From Lentisphaeria bacterium (lineage in GTDB: Bacteria > Verrucomicrobiota > Lentisphaeria > Victivallales > UBA1829), in assembly GCA_017456495.1 (NCBI GenBank), contig JAFTJI010000060.1:1-34633 (forward strand): 34,633 bases of DNA. Reading direction: 5' to 3'. The notes under the pieces were generated by a model. It was not told the origin of the DNA, ran no database searches, and saw nothing but the letters and a program-made list of their open reading frames with translations. The first letter of the stretch is position 1. Each line of letters opens with the position of its first letter. Made by a program: the position numbers and the translations under genes. Positions 16,490 through 24,141 of the stretch are shown piece after piece.

Positions 16490-16568
16490 TCACTTATGCC
16501 GGTATTATCACTAAAAAGTGATTATCAATAACGGTTCATTTTCTTGTTTCATAGCAGGAGGCTTGAGT

Positions 16569-17081
16569 GTGAAAAAGAAAAAAAATTGGATGCAAAAACA
16601 ATCGAAATGGCTTTACAACAAAATTGTCCGGGAAAAGGCAACTCCGGAGTATATCGCCCGCGGCTGGGCAATCGGCATGTTTTATGGCTGTCTGATCCCC
16701 TTTGGGCTGCAGCTTGTATGTTCTATTCCGACAGCTTTTTTGCTCAAGGGAAGTAAAATCGGAGCAAGCGTTGGAACGTTTCTTACAAACCCGGTTTCAA
16801 TTTTCTTTATCTATCCGGTTCAGTGCTGGTTCGGCGGAAAATTGATCGGGAGGGAACTCTCCTATGAACGGGTCGATGCCAGTATGAGACATGTTCTCAG
16901 TCATGAAGGACCCTGGTATGAAACTTACCGGGTTCTGGCTGCAGAAGGGCTGGATATCATTTTGGCATTTTTTGCCGGCGGAGCTCTGTTGACTCTTATC
17001 ATGACTCCGATCACCTATTTCGTTGTCCTGTCTATTACAAAACGTTACCGGGCGATGAAAGAGAAAAAATCAATGGCTTGA
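16569..17081 (+). CDS. DUF2062 membrane protein
   Basis: A 170-residue inner-membrane protein of the DUF2062 group, function unknown. The basic N-terminus (KKKKNWMQKQSKWLYNKIVREKATPE) is followed by 'IARGWAIGMFYGCLIPFGLQLV', a helix pair with 'GTFLTNPVSIFFIYPVQCWFGG', the most characteristic segment of the family, and a final helix 'IILAFFAGGALLTLIMTPITYFVVLSI'. The start is a GTG at 16569: AGGAGG (16556-16561) lies 7 nt upstream, an ideal distance. A longer frame from GTG 16518 would place that ribosome-binding site inside the gene and is not preferred. A bidirectional terminator follows at 17104. Confidence 0.85.
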   Translation: MKKKKNWMQKQSKWLYNKIVREKATPEYIARGWAIGMFYGCLIPFGLQLVCSIPTAFLLKGSKIGASVGTFLTNPVSIFFIYPVQCWFGGKLIGRELSYERVDASMRHVLSHEGPWYETYRVLAAEGLDIILAFFAGGALLTLIMTPITYFVVLSITKRYRAMKEKKSMA

Positions 17082-17103
17082 TTTTATTTTCTGCATTACA
17101 TAA

Positions 17104-17137
17104 AAAAGGGCGGCTGTTTGGATTCAGCCGCCCTTTT
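17104..17137. terminator. Bidirectional intrinsic terminator
   Basis: AAAAGGGCGGCTG (17104-17116) pairs perfectly with CAGCCGCCCTTTT (17125-17137) around an 8-nt loop. It serves the DUF2062 gene on the plus strand and the antiporter gene, whose stop is at 17157, on the minus strand. Confidence 0.9.
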
Positions 17138-17156
17138 GTTTTTCAGCCTGTCGATT

Positions 17157-19265
17157 TTATTTCGCAGAACTTTCCCGGAAGATTTCTCTGATCTGTTCCG
17201 GAGTTTCGGCATTCATGATCGCTTCAACATTTTCTTTCCGAGCCAGAATCTTTGCCACATGGGCAACGAATTGCAGATAGGGTTGAGCGGAAGTTTTCGG
17301 ACACAGACTCAGTACATAGATATGCACTTTTTCATCCGGTTTCAGGGTGGATGCACAACCTTTTCTGGAAATACCGACTGCTGCGATCAGTTTTTCGGCA
17401 CCCTCTGTTTTTGCGTGGGGCAGGGCAATTCCGCCGGGAACGCAGGTGGAAACAATGCTTTCCCGCTTCAGGACATCTTCTTTGCAAAGCTCAATATCTT
17501 TCAGCGCATTGTTTTCGCCGAGCTTTGCAATCAGCTCAAGAATGGCATCTTTATGATTTTCTGATTGAAGATCAAGGATGATTCCATTTTCCGGAATGAC
17601 CCGGTTGACTTTGGCAGGAGCTTTTCCAATTTTTTCCTGTTCGCTTTCTTCCATGCTGAACTCATGCTGTTCAGGAAGAGTGAACTCTTTCAGATCACTT
17701 GTGATCCGGCGTATTTCAACAAAGGTTTCATACATGACCGCGCGGATCATCATAGCTTCTTTTGCACTGGATTCAAAGTCAAAACGGTTGTTTTCCACAG
17801 TAAGAGAAAATGTAGTGGCATCTTTGCGGAAACGGGAGACTCCGCCTTCCCGTCCCAGTGGTTCGTGACGGAATCCTTCCTGACTGAAGTTTTCCAGCAT
17901 TGTTTCTCTGACCAGGTCTTTGATAATTTCAGAGGGCAGGTCGTAGACGATATGGACCGATTTTGTATCAATGACCTCTTTACGGACACCTTTTTTCTTG
18001 ATGGAGAGAATCATGGAAAGCAGCGGCGGTGCTGCAATCGTAGTAATAAGAGTCATAATGATTGCGATACCGAACAGCTGAGCATTGATGATGGGAACTT
18101 CCTGCCCATTGAGAGTCATCATTGTAGTAGAACCGATTCCGGCAATGATCAGCGCGACTTCTCCGCGGGGGATCATTCCCATGCCGATTCGCACGGATCC
18201 CAGGAAATTGAAGTTCATAAAGAATGCCGGGAACGCGCAGCCGATAATCTTGGCAATGATTGCGAGGATGGCATAAATCAGACCGAATTTCAGAACGGTC
18301 GGCTCCTGGAACACACGGACATCCACCAGCATACCCATGACCACAAAGAAGATCGGTACGAGGAAATTGTAAATCCCGGTCAGGTTCCGTTCAATGGAAA
18401 ATGCGATATCTGTCTTGGAGAGAGAAAGCCCCATAACGTAAGCACCGACGATCATGGCAAGTCCAGCCTGTTCAAACAGACCGGCAACGATCAATGCCAA
18501 ACCGAATGCAAGGATGGAGAATGTTTTTGACGGCGGGAACCATTTCAGAACCTGAGCGATCCTGTGTGCCAGAGCAAGCCCGACAGCCGTGATACCAAGC
18601 CAGATCCCGAAGCTCTTCAGTGCGATAATACCGATTTTTCCCCAGTCAACAGAGCCTCCCTGAGAGCCGGAAACGCCCACAATCCCCATGACAATGGCAA
18701 GCGCAATGATCCCGAGAACGTCGTCAATCACTGCCGCAGCAAGAATCGTGGTCCCTTCAGGAGAGTCAATGGATTTCTTTTCGGAAAGGATTCTGGCTGT
18801 GATACCGACGGATGTTGCGGTACAGAGAATCCCGAGGAATAGACATCTGGGATCCATGAACCCGGTTTTCAGCATCCACATTCCGAGCCAGTCACCGAAG
18901 AGGAACGAAACGATCGCTCCACCGAATCCTACAAGCGTTCCGGCGATGGAGTAACGGAAAAACTGGTTCAAGTCTGTTTCAAGACCGGACATGAAAAGCA
19001 GAATGATAGAACCGATCGTAGCAATGGCATAGAGAGGAAGGGAGACAGAAATAGAAGCTCCTTCCATAATCGGGAACAGACCGTTCTCGAAACCGTGGAT
19101 CCCGATACCGATTCCGCCTAGAACGTAAGGACCGATAACGATACCCGCGACCAGTTCTCCCAGAACCGCCGGGATCCGGAGTTTATTTGCAATTTTTCCA
19201 AAAATCCGTGCTGCAAAGAGAATTACTCCTATTTGCAGTGCCAACACAGCAATTTGCGCTGCCAT
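17157..19265 (-). CDS. CPA2-family cation/proton antiporter fused to a PTS EIIA(Fru)-like domain
   Basis: A 702-residue protein. The first 420 residues form a Kef/NapA-type Na+(K+)/H+ antiporter with about 12-13 membrane segments: 'LRIPAVLGELVAGIVIGPYVLGG', 'LFMSGLETDLNQF', the ion-binding 'AAVIDDVLGIIALA' and 'GMIPRGEVALIIAGIG'. A cytoplasmic linker of about 140 residues of unknown fold follows, then a C-terminal PTS IIA type-2 domain with the phosphorylation motif GGIALPHAKT (His617). No TrkA-N/RCK domain is present, so the EIIA domain probably replaces it as the control module. Other PTS genes are not seen. ATG 19265 is supported by AGAGGTG about 7 nt upstream and by the promoter at 19313-19340. 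Ion specificity is not deducible. Confidence 0.9.
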   Translation of the reverse strand: MAAQIAVLALQIGVILFAARIFGKIANKLRIPAVLGELVAGIVIGPYVLGGIGIGIHGFENGLFPIMEGASISVSLPLYAIATIGSIILLFMSGLETDLNQFFRYSIAGTLVGFGGAIVSFLFGDWLGMWMLKTGFMDPRCLFLGILCTATSVGITARILSEKKSIDSPEGTTILAAAVIDDVLGIIALAIVMGIVGVSGSQGGSVDWGKIGIIALKSFGIWLGITAVGLALAHRIAQVLKWFPPSKTFSILAFGLALIVAGLFEQAGLAMIVGAYVMGLSLSKTDIAFSIERNLTGIYNFLVPIFFVVMGMLVDVRVFQEPTVLKFGLIYAILAIIAKIIGCAFPAFFMNFNFLGSVRIGMGMIPRGEVALIIAGIGSTTMMTLNGQEVPIINAQLFGIAIIMTLITTIAAPPLLSMILSIKKKGVRKEVIDTKSVHIVYDLPSEIIKDLVRETMLENFSQEGFRHEPLGREGGVSRFRKDATTFSLTVENNRFDFESSAKEAMMIRAVMYETFVEIRRITSDLKEFTLPEQHEFSMEESEQEKIGKAPAKVNRVIPENGIILDLQSENHKDAILELIAKLGENNALKDIELCKEDVLKRESIVSTCVPGGIALPHAKTEGAEKLIAAVGISRKGCASTLKPDEKVHIYVLSLCPKTSAQPYLQFVAHVAKILARKENVEAIMNAETPEQIREIFRESSAK

Positions 19266-19312
19266 AGTGTCACCTCTTAGTTCCTGTGAGTTTTTAAAGA
19301 TTACTCTTTGGT

Positions 19313-19340
19313 AATATACACTGCTTTTTCTTTTTTTCAA
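19313..19340 (-). promoter_or_regulatory. Promoter of the antiporter-EIIA gene
   Basis: On the minus strand TTGAAA (19335-19340) and TATATT (19313-19318) are 16 bp apart, 47 nt before the ATG at 19265. Confidence 0.55.
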
Positions 19341-19395
19341 GAGTAATCATTATATTTTATATCTTTAGAAAATCAGATTTTTTGAGCTTGTAAAC

Positions 19396-19423
19396 TTGAT
19401 TTTTTTTCACCGGGAGATATATT
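19396..19423 (+). promoter_or_regulatory. Promoter of the sugar isomerase/epimerase gene
   Basis: TTGATT (19396-19401) and TATATT (19418-19423) are 16 bp apart, 62 nt before the ATG at 19486. It is divergent from the antiporter promoter, separated by about 55 bp. Confidence 0.55.
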
Positions 19424-19485
19424 GTAAAGGCAAGCAGCTTGATATTTTTACAAAATCCCAAACCCTAAAGAAAAGGAATAAAAGC

Positions 19486-20373
19486 ATGGTACCTCTGACT
19501 TATCTGGTGGATTTTGCCGCCGCAAGTGAACAGTCTTATCCTTATATTATGAAAGAGTTCGCTGCAAACGGAGCAAAAAATCTTGTTCTTACAGATTATC
19601 TCATTTCCCGAATCTTTCAGACTTACGGGTATGCCGATATTCTGAAAAATCAGATGAATGATAATGGTCTGAAGTTTGTGGATTCCCACGCCATGTTCGG
19701 TCCAAGACTTGACCTTTGTACAGCACTTCCCCATGACCGGAAAATTGCGATTCTCCGTCTTCAGATGACGCTTGAAATTCTGGCTTACATGGGCGTTGAT
19801 ACCATTACAGTGCATGTTGGAAACAATACCAGACAGCCGGAAGGGTATCAGTCTCTGGAACAGAATATTGACCGGATCGAAGAAGCTCTTTCCCAGATCC
19901 TGCCAACTGCAGAAAAATCAGGAATCACGATTTGTATTGAAAATATCTGGTTCCCGACCAACACGCCGGAAGTCCTGCTGGGGATCAAAGAACATTTCCC
20001 GACGGATGCCCTTGGCTTCTGCTGGGATAGCGGTCATGCAAATCTTTGCGAAAAGGGATATCTTCACGAAAACGGCGGAGCACATGGTCAAGTCTGGAAA
20101 AACTTCTTTGGAAAAGATCCTGTCTGGGATGATAAGATCTGTGAAAAGATGCTGCCGCATATCGTAAACTGCCATCTCCATGATAACGATGGCAATACAG
20201 ACCAGCACAAGTGTCCGGGCAATGGAAATATCGACTGGGACAAAACCGTTTCTCTCTTAAGAAAAGCACCCCGCCTGAAATGTATTCAGAGCGAGGTGAT
20301 TACCACCCGGGACGATGTTTCCATCAGAACTCTCTGTGAAACCTTCCAGAGACTTTTCCCGGAGTGTGAATGA
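19486..20373 (+). CDS. Sugar phosphate isomerase/epimerase-like TIM-barrel protein
   Basis: A 295-residue cytoplasmic protein of the xylose-isomerase-like TIM-barrel superfamily (AP endonuclease 2 type), which includes sugar epimerases, isomerases and inositol catabolic enzymes. The metal-site pattern is visible: 'TITVHVGNN' (His), 'ITICIENIWFPTN' (Glu), 'GFCWDSGHANL' (Asp and His), 'HIVNCHLHDNDG' (two His) and 'CIQSEVI' (Glu). The start is ATG 19486 with AAAAGGAA about 8 nt upstream; an upstream extension would overlap the promoter. It is monocistronic and converges on the esterase gene. The substrate cannot be named, but its closeness to the carbohydrate region makes sugar catabolism reasonable. 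Confidence 0.8.
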   Translation: MVPLTYLVDFAAASEQSYPYIMKEFAANGAKNLVLTDYLISRIFQTYGYADILKNQMNDNGLKFVDSHAMFGPRLDLCTALPHDRKIAILRLQMTLEILAYMGVDTITVHVGNNTRQPEGYQSLEQNIDRIEEALSQILPTAEKSGITICIENIWFPTNTPEVLLGIKEHFPTDALGFCWDSGHANLCEKGYLHENGGAHGQVWKNFFGKDPVWDDKICEKMLPHIVNCHLHDNDGNTDQHKCPGNGNIDWDKTVSLLRKAPRLKCIQSEVITTRDDVSIRTLCETFQRLFPECE

Positions 20374-20380
20374 AATGGTA

Positions 20381-20417
20381 ACGGGGGACTCTTACTTCAG
20401 GAGTTCCCGTAATTTTT
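20381..20417 (+). terminator. Candidate terminator of the isomerase gene
   Basis: ACGGGGGACTC (20381-20391) pairs with GAGTTCCCGT (20401-20410), with one bulged G and one G-T pair, followed by AATTTTT. The right arm lies within the last codons of the convergent esterase gene. Confidence 0.55.
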
Positions 20418-21240
20418 CATTGGCATAGTCGGGCATGGTTTTCTTCTGCGACCAGAGTTTAGCCTGAATGGTGTTATATTCACCAACTTTGAAATAGCCG
20501 AAGCCGCGGACATGCCAGTTGAGCTTCTGCCATTCCTGTTCCGCTTTGGCGATTTGAGCAGCATCGAGTCCGAATGCTTTCAGGATCTCTCTTGCCATCA
20601 TTGCATTTCCGAGCGTATCCATGTGAACACCGTCAACAGTCAGAAAGACAGTATTGACCCCGGGATATTTTGCTCTCATTGCGGCAACTTCCTGCTGCAT
20701 GACAGCGTTCAAGTCGATAAGAGGGAGATTTTTTTCACTGGCAAGTTCACGGAGAAACTGGTTATATTCCCCAAGTTTCTGATTGTTTGCATGAAACTGA
20801 TTTTCTCCGATCATGGTTGCGGTCATGATATAAACCCGGATTCCTGCAGCAGTTGCTTTGTCTACGATCTGGCGGATATTCTTTTTGTAATCTTCCAATT
20901 TGACACCACGCTTGCCATGCCAGACATCATTGACCCCGCAGCTGAGAGTCATGACCTGGGGGTTTTTGGAGATAACATCCCGGTCAAGACGGGCGAGCAT
21001 ATGTGTTGATCTGTTTCCGCTGATCCCGGCTTTGACAAAATCAGCCTTGATTCCGTTGACTTTCAGACCGATCATGACCATGTTCACGTAGCCGGCAGCA
21101 TAATTGTGCCCGAACTGGGTGATGGAGTCTCCCATGAATGCGATTTTATTTCCGTCTTTGATTTTTACCTGTGCTGAAAGAGATGCTGTTCCCATAAGAA
21201 CCGCACAGCCAAGCAACGCCAATGTTTTTCTAAAATTCAT
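20392..21240 (-). CDS. Secreted SGNH/GDSL-family esterase
   Basis: A 282-residue hydrolase with an N-terminal signal peptide (MNFRKTLALLGCAVLMGTAS, cut probably after LSA-Q near residue 23). SGNH blocks are visible: block I 'AFMGDSITQFG' (nucleophile Ser39), block II Gly in 'GISGNRSTHML', block III 'SCGVNDVWHG' (Asn), and block V 'DGVHMD' (Asp203, His206). Such enzymes remove acetyl or other acyl groups from polysaccharides, which fits the adjacent glycosidases. ATG 21240 is preferred because TGGAGG lies about 8 nt upstream; the 12-residue upstream extension is encoded by the repeat element. Without that element the gap to the GH95-like gene would be 28 nt, so the two were probably one operon. 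Confidence 0.88.
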   Translation of the reverse strand: MNFRKTLALLGCAVLMGTASLSAQVKIKDGNKIAFMGDSITQFGHNYAAGYVNMVMIGLKVNGIKADFVKAGISGNRSTHMLARLDRDVISKNPQVMTLSCGVNDVWHGKRGVKLEDYKKNIRQIVDKATAAGIRVYIMTATMIGENQFHANNQKLGEYNQFLRELASEKNLPLIDLNAVMQQEVAAMRAKYPGVNTVFLTVDGVHMDTLGNAMMAREILKAFGLDAAQIAKAEQEWQKLNWHVRGFGYFKVGEYNTIQAKLWSQKKTMPDYANEKLRELLK

Positions 21241-21253
21241 TTTTTTACCTCCA

Positions 21254-21419
21254 GAGGTAATTTCAAAAGTCTTCAAAAATGTCAGAAAATTCTTGTTGCG
21301 ATCTGTAAAATGGGGCGTTTTCGGTGGTTACCCTGTGGGTAGCCACGCTCAACCTACCATTTTCAGCTCATCAACAATCCTTTTTCAGCCAAATTTTGCC
21401 GGACTTTTGAAATTACCTC
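21254..21419. repeat. MITE-like foldback element, copy 3 (166 bp)
   Basis: Starts GAGGTAATTTCAAAAGTC and ends with the exact complement GACTTTTGAAATTACCTC. It is flanked by TCCA (21250-21253 and 21420-21423). The apical hairpin is GTGG-TTACCC-TGT-GGGTAG-CCAC. Inserted between the GH95-like gene and the esterase gene; the left duplication forms part of the esterase ribosome-binding site (minus strand TGGA followed by GG). Confidence 0.92.
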
Positions 21420-21438
21420 TCCAGTTGGTATTTTGAGA

Positions 21439-24042
21439 TTAACGTAATCTTCTTGTCCGGATCTGTTCCAGACCGGTGTAATATTCTGCCGGAGCAGGTT
21501 TCCCGAGAAATGCGCCGCGGCATCCTTCAACCATGATCAAGTGCGCCTTTGCTCCTTCCAATCGTTTTTCCTCCTGCGGCGGGAGTTCCGGTCCGATGGT
21601 TAGAATCAATTCTTCACCATCCTCAAGCGTGAAACTGTGATGATGTTCCAGAATGACCGGGTTTCCGTTCAGATAAACTGTTTTTCCCTCTTCCCACGGG
21701 TTCAGGAGCTGGAATGTTTGAGCTTGCAGAGCTTTGATTTTTACATATTGAACGATACCGTTCTTTTTTGCTGCAGAAACAAGCAGCGAACCTTCTGCCC
21801 GGAGATTTTTGAATGCAGCATCCCGTTGATCCGGAAAGGCGGGGAACAGACGGATCAGACCGTGATATCCCTGCATCAGCATCTCGCTGACCAGCTGAAG
21901 ATAAATAGCAGGTCCTTCGAGAACCGGATACATTTTTTCTTTGCATTCCGGATCTTCCGTGGCATCTTCTTCGCTGCGTCCGGATGAGACTTCTGCGATG
22001 GAGACCGGATCGCCGCCGCTGCCGTGTTCGATTTCCATATCGTCCGGAATATTTTCAACATTCTTTTCGCTGAGAGAGGTATCGACAAGCTGCGCCATAT
22101 TGTGCGCGATCAGACCATTGGGTTTGACGCATCCGGTGATCAGGTCACAAAGACTCTTCCAGGCAACATCTTTTGCACCAAGACGGCAGGCAGCGATCCC
22201 TTTGTGGAAAACCTTGCCAGTCCACCCCTCTGTAAAACCGTCGTTGCAGCAGTAGGAGAACATGAAGCCTTTCCAAGTCGGATTATAAAGTTCTTTTTTT
22301 GCATCTTCCAACTGACCGCAGGGGAATTCCGGATCAAGTTCCCCCACAGGGAAAACCGGCCCCAGAGTCCGGGAGTGGTTGATATGATTTTCCGGCAACC
22401 CTCTCAGCGGTGAAAAACCGAACCGGTTGACAGGATAGGCTGGGAAATGATCCAGAACATGCTGCCACTTTTTCCGGTCATCCGGATCACAGTCAAACAG
22501 AATGGAACATTCCACCCCGGCATTGAAAGCACCTTTCACAAAAGCCAGAGTATCAATGGGATCCGGCAGATTCAGATAGAAAAGCTCGGAATTCTGACTG
22601 CAACGGAGATGATAACACTGTTCCGCTTCTTCCCATTCCAGATATTCCGCATAGAAACGGCAGACTTCCCGGATCACATCATAACCATATTTTTTCAGGA
22701 ACTCTTTGTCTTTTGTATAGCGGTAATGACGATAGATCAAGGTGCTCCAATAGGGACCGCTCATCATGCAGAACCGGTAAGGACCGCTGGAACACTCTTT
22801 CCCATCCGGACCGCAGCTGAGGGGATAATACGCACCGGGAAGCCCGAAATATTCCGCATTTTTCCGGGCATTTTCCAGCTGGACCCAAATCATTTTGAAG
22901 GTGCCCTCCGCAAGTTCCGGATGATTGATGACCGGCAGCGGCATGACCGGAGACTGGGCATTGTAATTATTGGTGAAATAGCCGAACCAGGGCAATCTTT
23001 GAGTCGGGTTGCAGGTACGCCCGAACCAGGGACCGCAAAGCCCCCACGCCGGAGTACAGCTTTCCGCGACCTTCATGTGATAATTGCTCAAATACCAGAG
23101 TTGTTCCAACCCCCGGTCGGAAAGTTCAACTTCATTGCCTTTCCAGAAATCGTTCCAGTGCTGTTTGTGATCTTCCAAAAAATTTTCGCTGCCTGCTTCT
23201 GATTCGTTCCGGAGTTCTGCAATCAGCTCTTCCGGAGTTCCGGTAACGCTTATACTCATATAAATATCATAGTTCCCGCATGCGGAAATTACAGCACTGT
23301 CACCATCTTGCATGGAGCTTATAACCCGTTGCGGGGCAGGGGCAGAGGAGGAACGGATATTCTTTTTGTAGAGATCAACGAAACAGACCGGCTGATCCGG
23401 ACGGCTTTTGACCAGAATCGCTGCCGTATATTCCATGGTTCCGATCTTCAAATGGAACGCCGCCGCATCCGGTTCAAGATAAAATTCCGGCACTTCATAC
23501 TCCGGCTGCGCTTCCCGGAACAGACGGATCCGCTGGTGATATGCCGTCATGCAGGAGATGTTCCGCACCTGAACCACCATGATATCTTTGTCCGGACAGA
23601 CAAAACTGTTGATCACCGGATGGGAAAGATGACGGGACAAATCAGTTTCCAGAACACCGTCGAACAGATGCAGGTGCCGTGTGATCCTGTGTGACGGAGC
23701 CATTGTCGCAGAGTGTCCGGATTCCAGTCTCAGCTGGGCACCGTACACCGGAACCGGAACGATCCGTTCTCCTGACGGGTTTTCTTTTGACATCTCTTCC
23801 AGAAAAGAGAGCTCTCCTGCTGCGACCTTGCGGACATGTTCCAGCGGAAGACGATTGAACCCGGAGCAGCGTTCATCCCAGAGCTTGTTATGGTTGACCA
23901 GCCATTCCGGAAAGACATTTCCGGCATCATACGCCAACGCACACATGCTTCCGTTGCCGATAGAGATTCCATCAAGCCAGCCGCGCGCCGGAGCCTGATA
24001 GACCAAGTCATATTCTGAAATAATATCCCGTAATTCCTGCAT
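21439..24042 (-). CDS. GH95-like glycosidase (fucosidase/galactosidase clan)
   Basis: An 867-residue protein resembling glycoside hydrolase family 95 (alpha-L-fucosidases and alpha-L-galactosidases; inverting, (alpha/alpha)6 barrel). The N-terminal beta domain begins 'YQAPARGWLDGISIGNGSMCALAY', where the 'W...PIGNG'-type motif is typical, and 'VNHNKLWDERC' matches the family 'LNEDTLWSG' region. The barrel contains 'GYFTNNYNAQSP' (Asn358, Asn359, Asn361), comparable to the N-x-N water-activating pair, and a C-terminal beta domain follows. There is no signal peptide, so it probably acts in the cytoplasm on imported oligosaccharides. Its own promoter and a palindromic operator lie at 24068-24100. 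Similarity is remote and the exact sugar is uncertain. Confidence 0.7.
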   Translation of the reverse strand: MQELRDIISEYDLVYQAPARGWLDGISIGNGSMCALAYDAGNVFPEWLVNHNKLWDERCSGFNRLPLEHVRKVAAGELSFLEEMSKENPSGERIVPVPVYGAQLRLESGHSATMAPSHRITRHLHLFDGVLETDLSRHLSHPVINSFVCPDKDIMVVQVRNISCMTAYHQRIRLFREAQPEYEVPEFYLEPDAAAFHLKIGTMEYTAAILVKSRPDQPVCFVDLYKKNIRSSSAPAPQRVISSMQDGDSAVISACGNYDIYMSISVTGTPEELIAELRNESEAGSENFLEDHKQHWNDFWKGNEVELSDRGLEQLWYLSNYHMKVAESCTPAWGLCGPWFGRTCNPTQRLPWFGYFTNNYNAQSPVMPLPVINHPELAEGTFKMIWVQLENARKNAEYFGLPGAYYPLSCGPDGKECSSGPYRFCMMSGPYWSTLIYRHYRYTKDKEFLKKYGYDVIREVCRFYAEYLEWEEAEQCYHLRCSQNSELFYLNLPDPIDTLAFVKGAFNAGVECSILFDCDPDDRKKWQHVLDHFPAYPVNRFGFSPLRGLPENHINHSRTLGPVFPVGELDPEFPCGQLEDAKKELYNPTWKGFMFSYCCNDGFTEGWTGKVFHKGIAACRLGAKDVAWKSLCDLITGCVKPNGLIAHNMAQLVDTSLSEKNVENIPDDMEIEHGSGGDPVSIAEVSSGRSEEDATEDPECKEKMYPVLEGPAIYLQLVSEMLMQGYHGLIRLFPAFPDQRDAAFKNLRAEGSLLVSAAKKNGIVQYVKIKALQAQTFQLLNPWEEGKTVYLNGNPVILEHHHSFTLEDGEELILTIGPELPPQEEKRLEGAKAHLIMVEGCRGAFLGKPAPAEYYTGLEQIRTRRLR

Positions 24043-24067
24043 AAAAACCTCATGATGTTTTATTTTT

Positions 24068-24100
24068 TTATAACATAACTGTTATAATGAGGTTTTTCAA
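24068..24100 (-). promoter_or_regulatory. Promoter with overlapping 20-bp palindromic operator
   Basis: TTATAACA-TAAC-TGTTATAA (24068-24087) is a perfect inverted repeat with 8-bp arms. On the minus strand, TTGAAA (24095-24100) and TATGTT (24072-24077) with a 17-bp spacer form a promoter that the palindrome overlaps from spacer to -10. A repressor bound there would block the GH95-like gene. The centre differs from the CG-centred LacI site at 34336, so a different regulator may be involved. Confidence 0.55.
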
Positions 24101-24141
24101 CAGAAAACAGAAAATTATTCAGAAAAAAATGAGCAGACTTT

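Noticed and set aside
21241-21276. Upstream start of the SGNH esterase
   Set aside because: The 12 added residues derive from the repeat element, and the signal peptide begins at the ATG at 21240 behind a TGGAGG site.
22447-23202. 251-codon frame on the plus strand inside the GH95-like gene, and similar frames at 28133-28882 and 28910-29641
   Set aside because: They lie wholly opposite long, well-supported minus-strand genes, lack convincing ribosome-binding sites and show no recognisable domain.
24068-24087. Palindrome considered as a terminator
   Set aside because: The arms are AT-rich with a weak stem and no proper T-tract after it on the minus strand; its overlap with a promoter fits an operator better.
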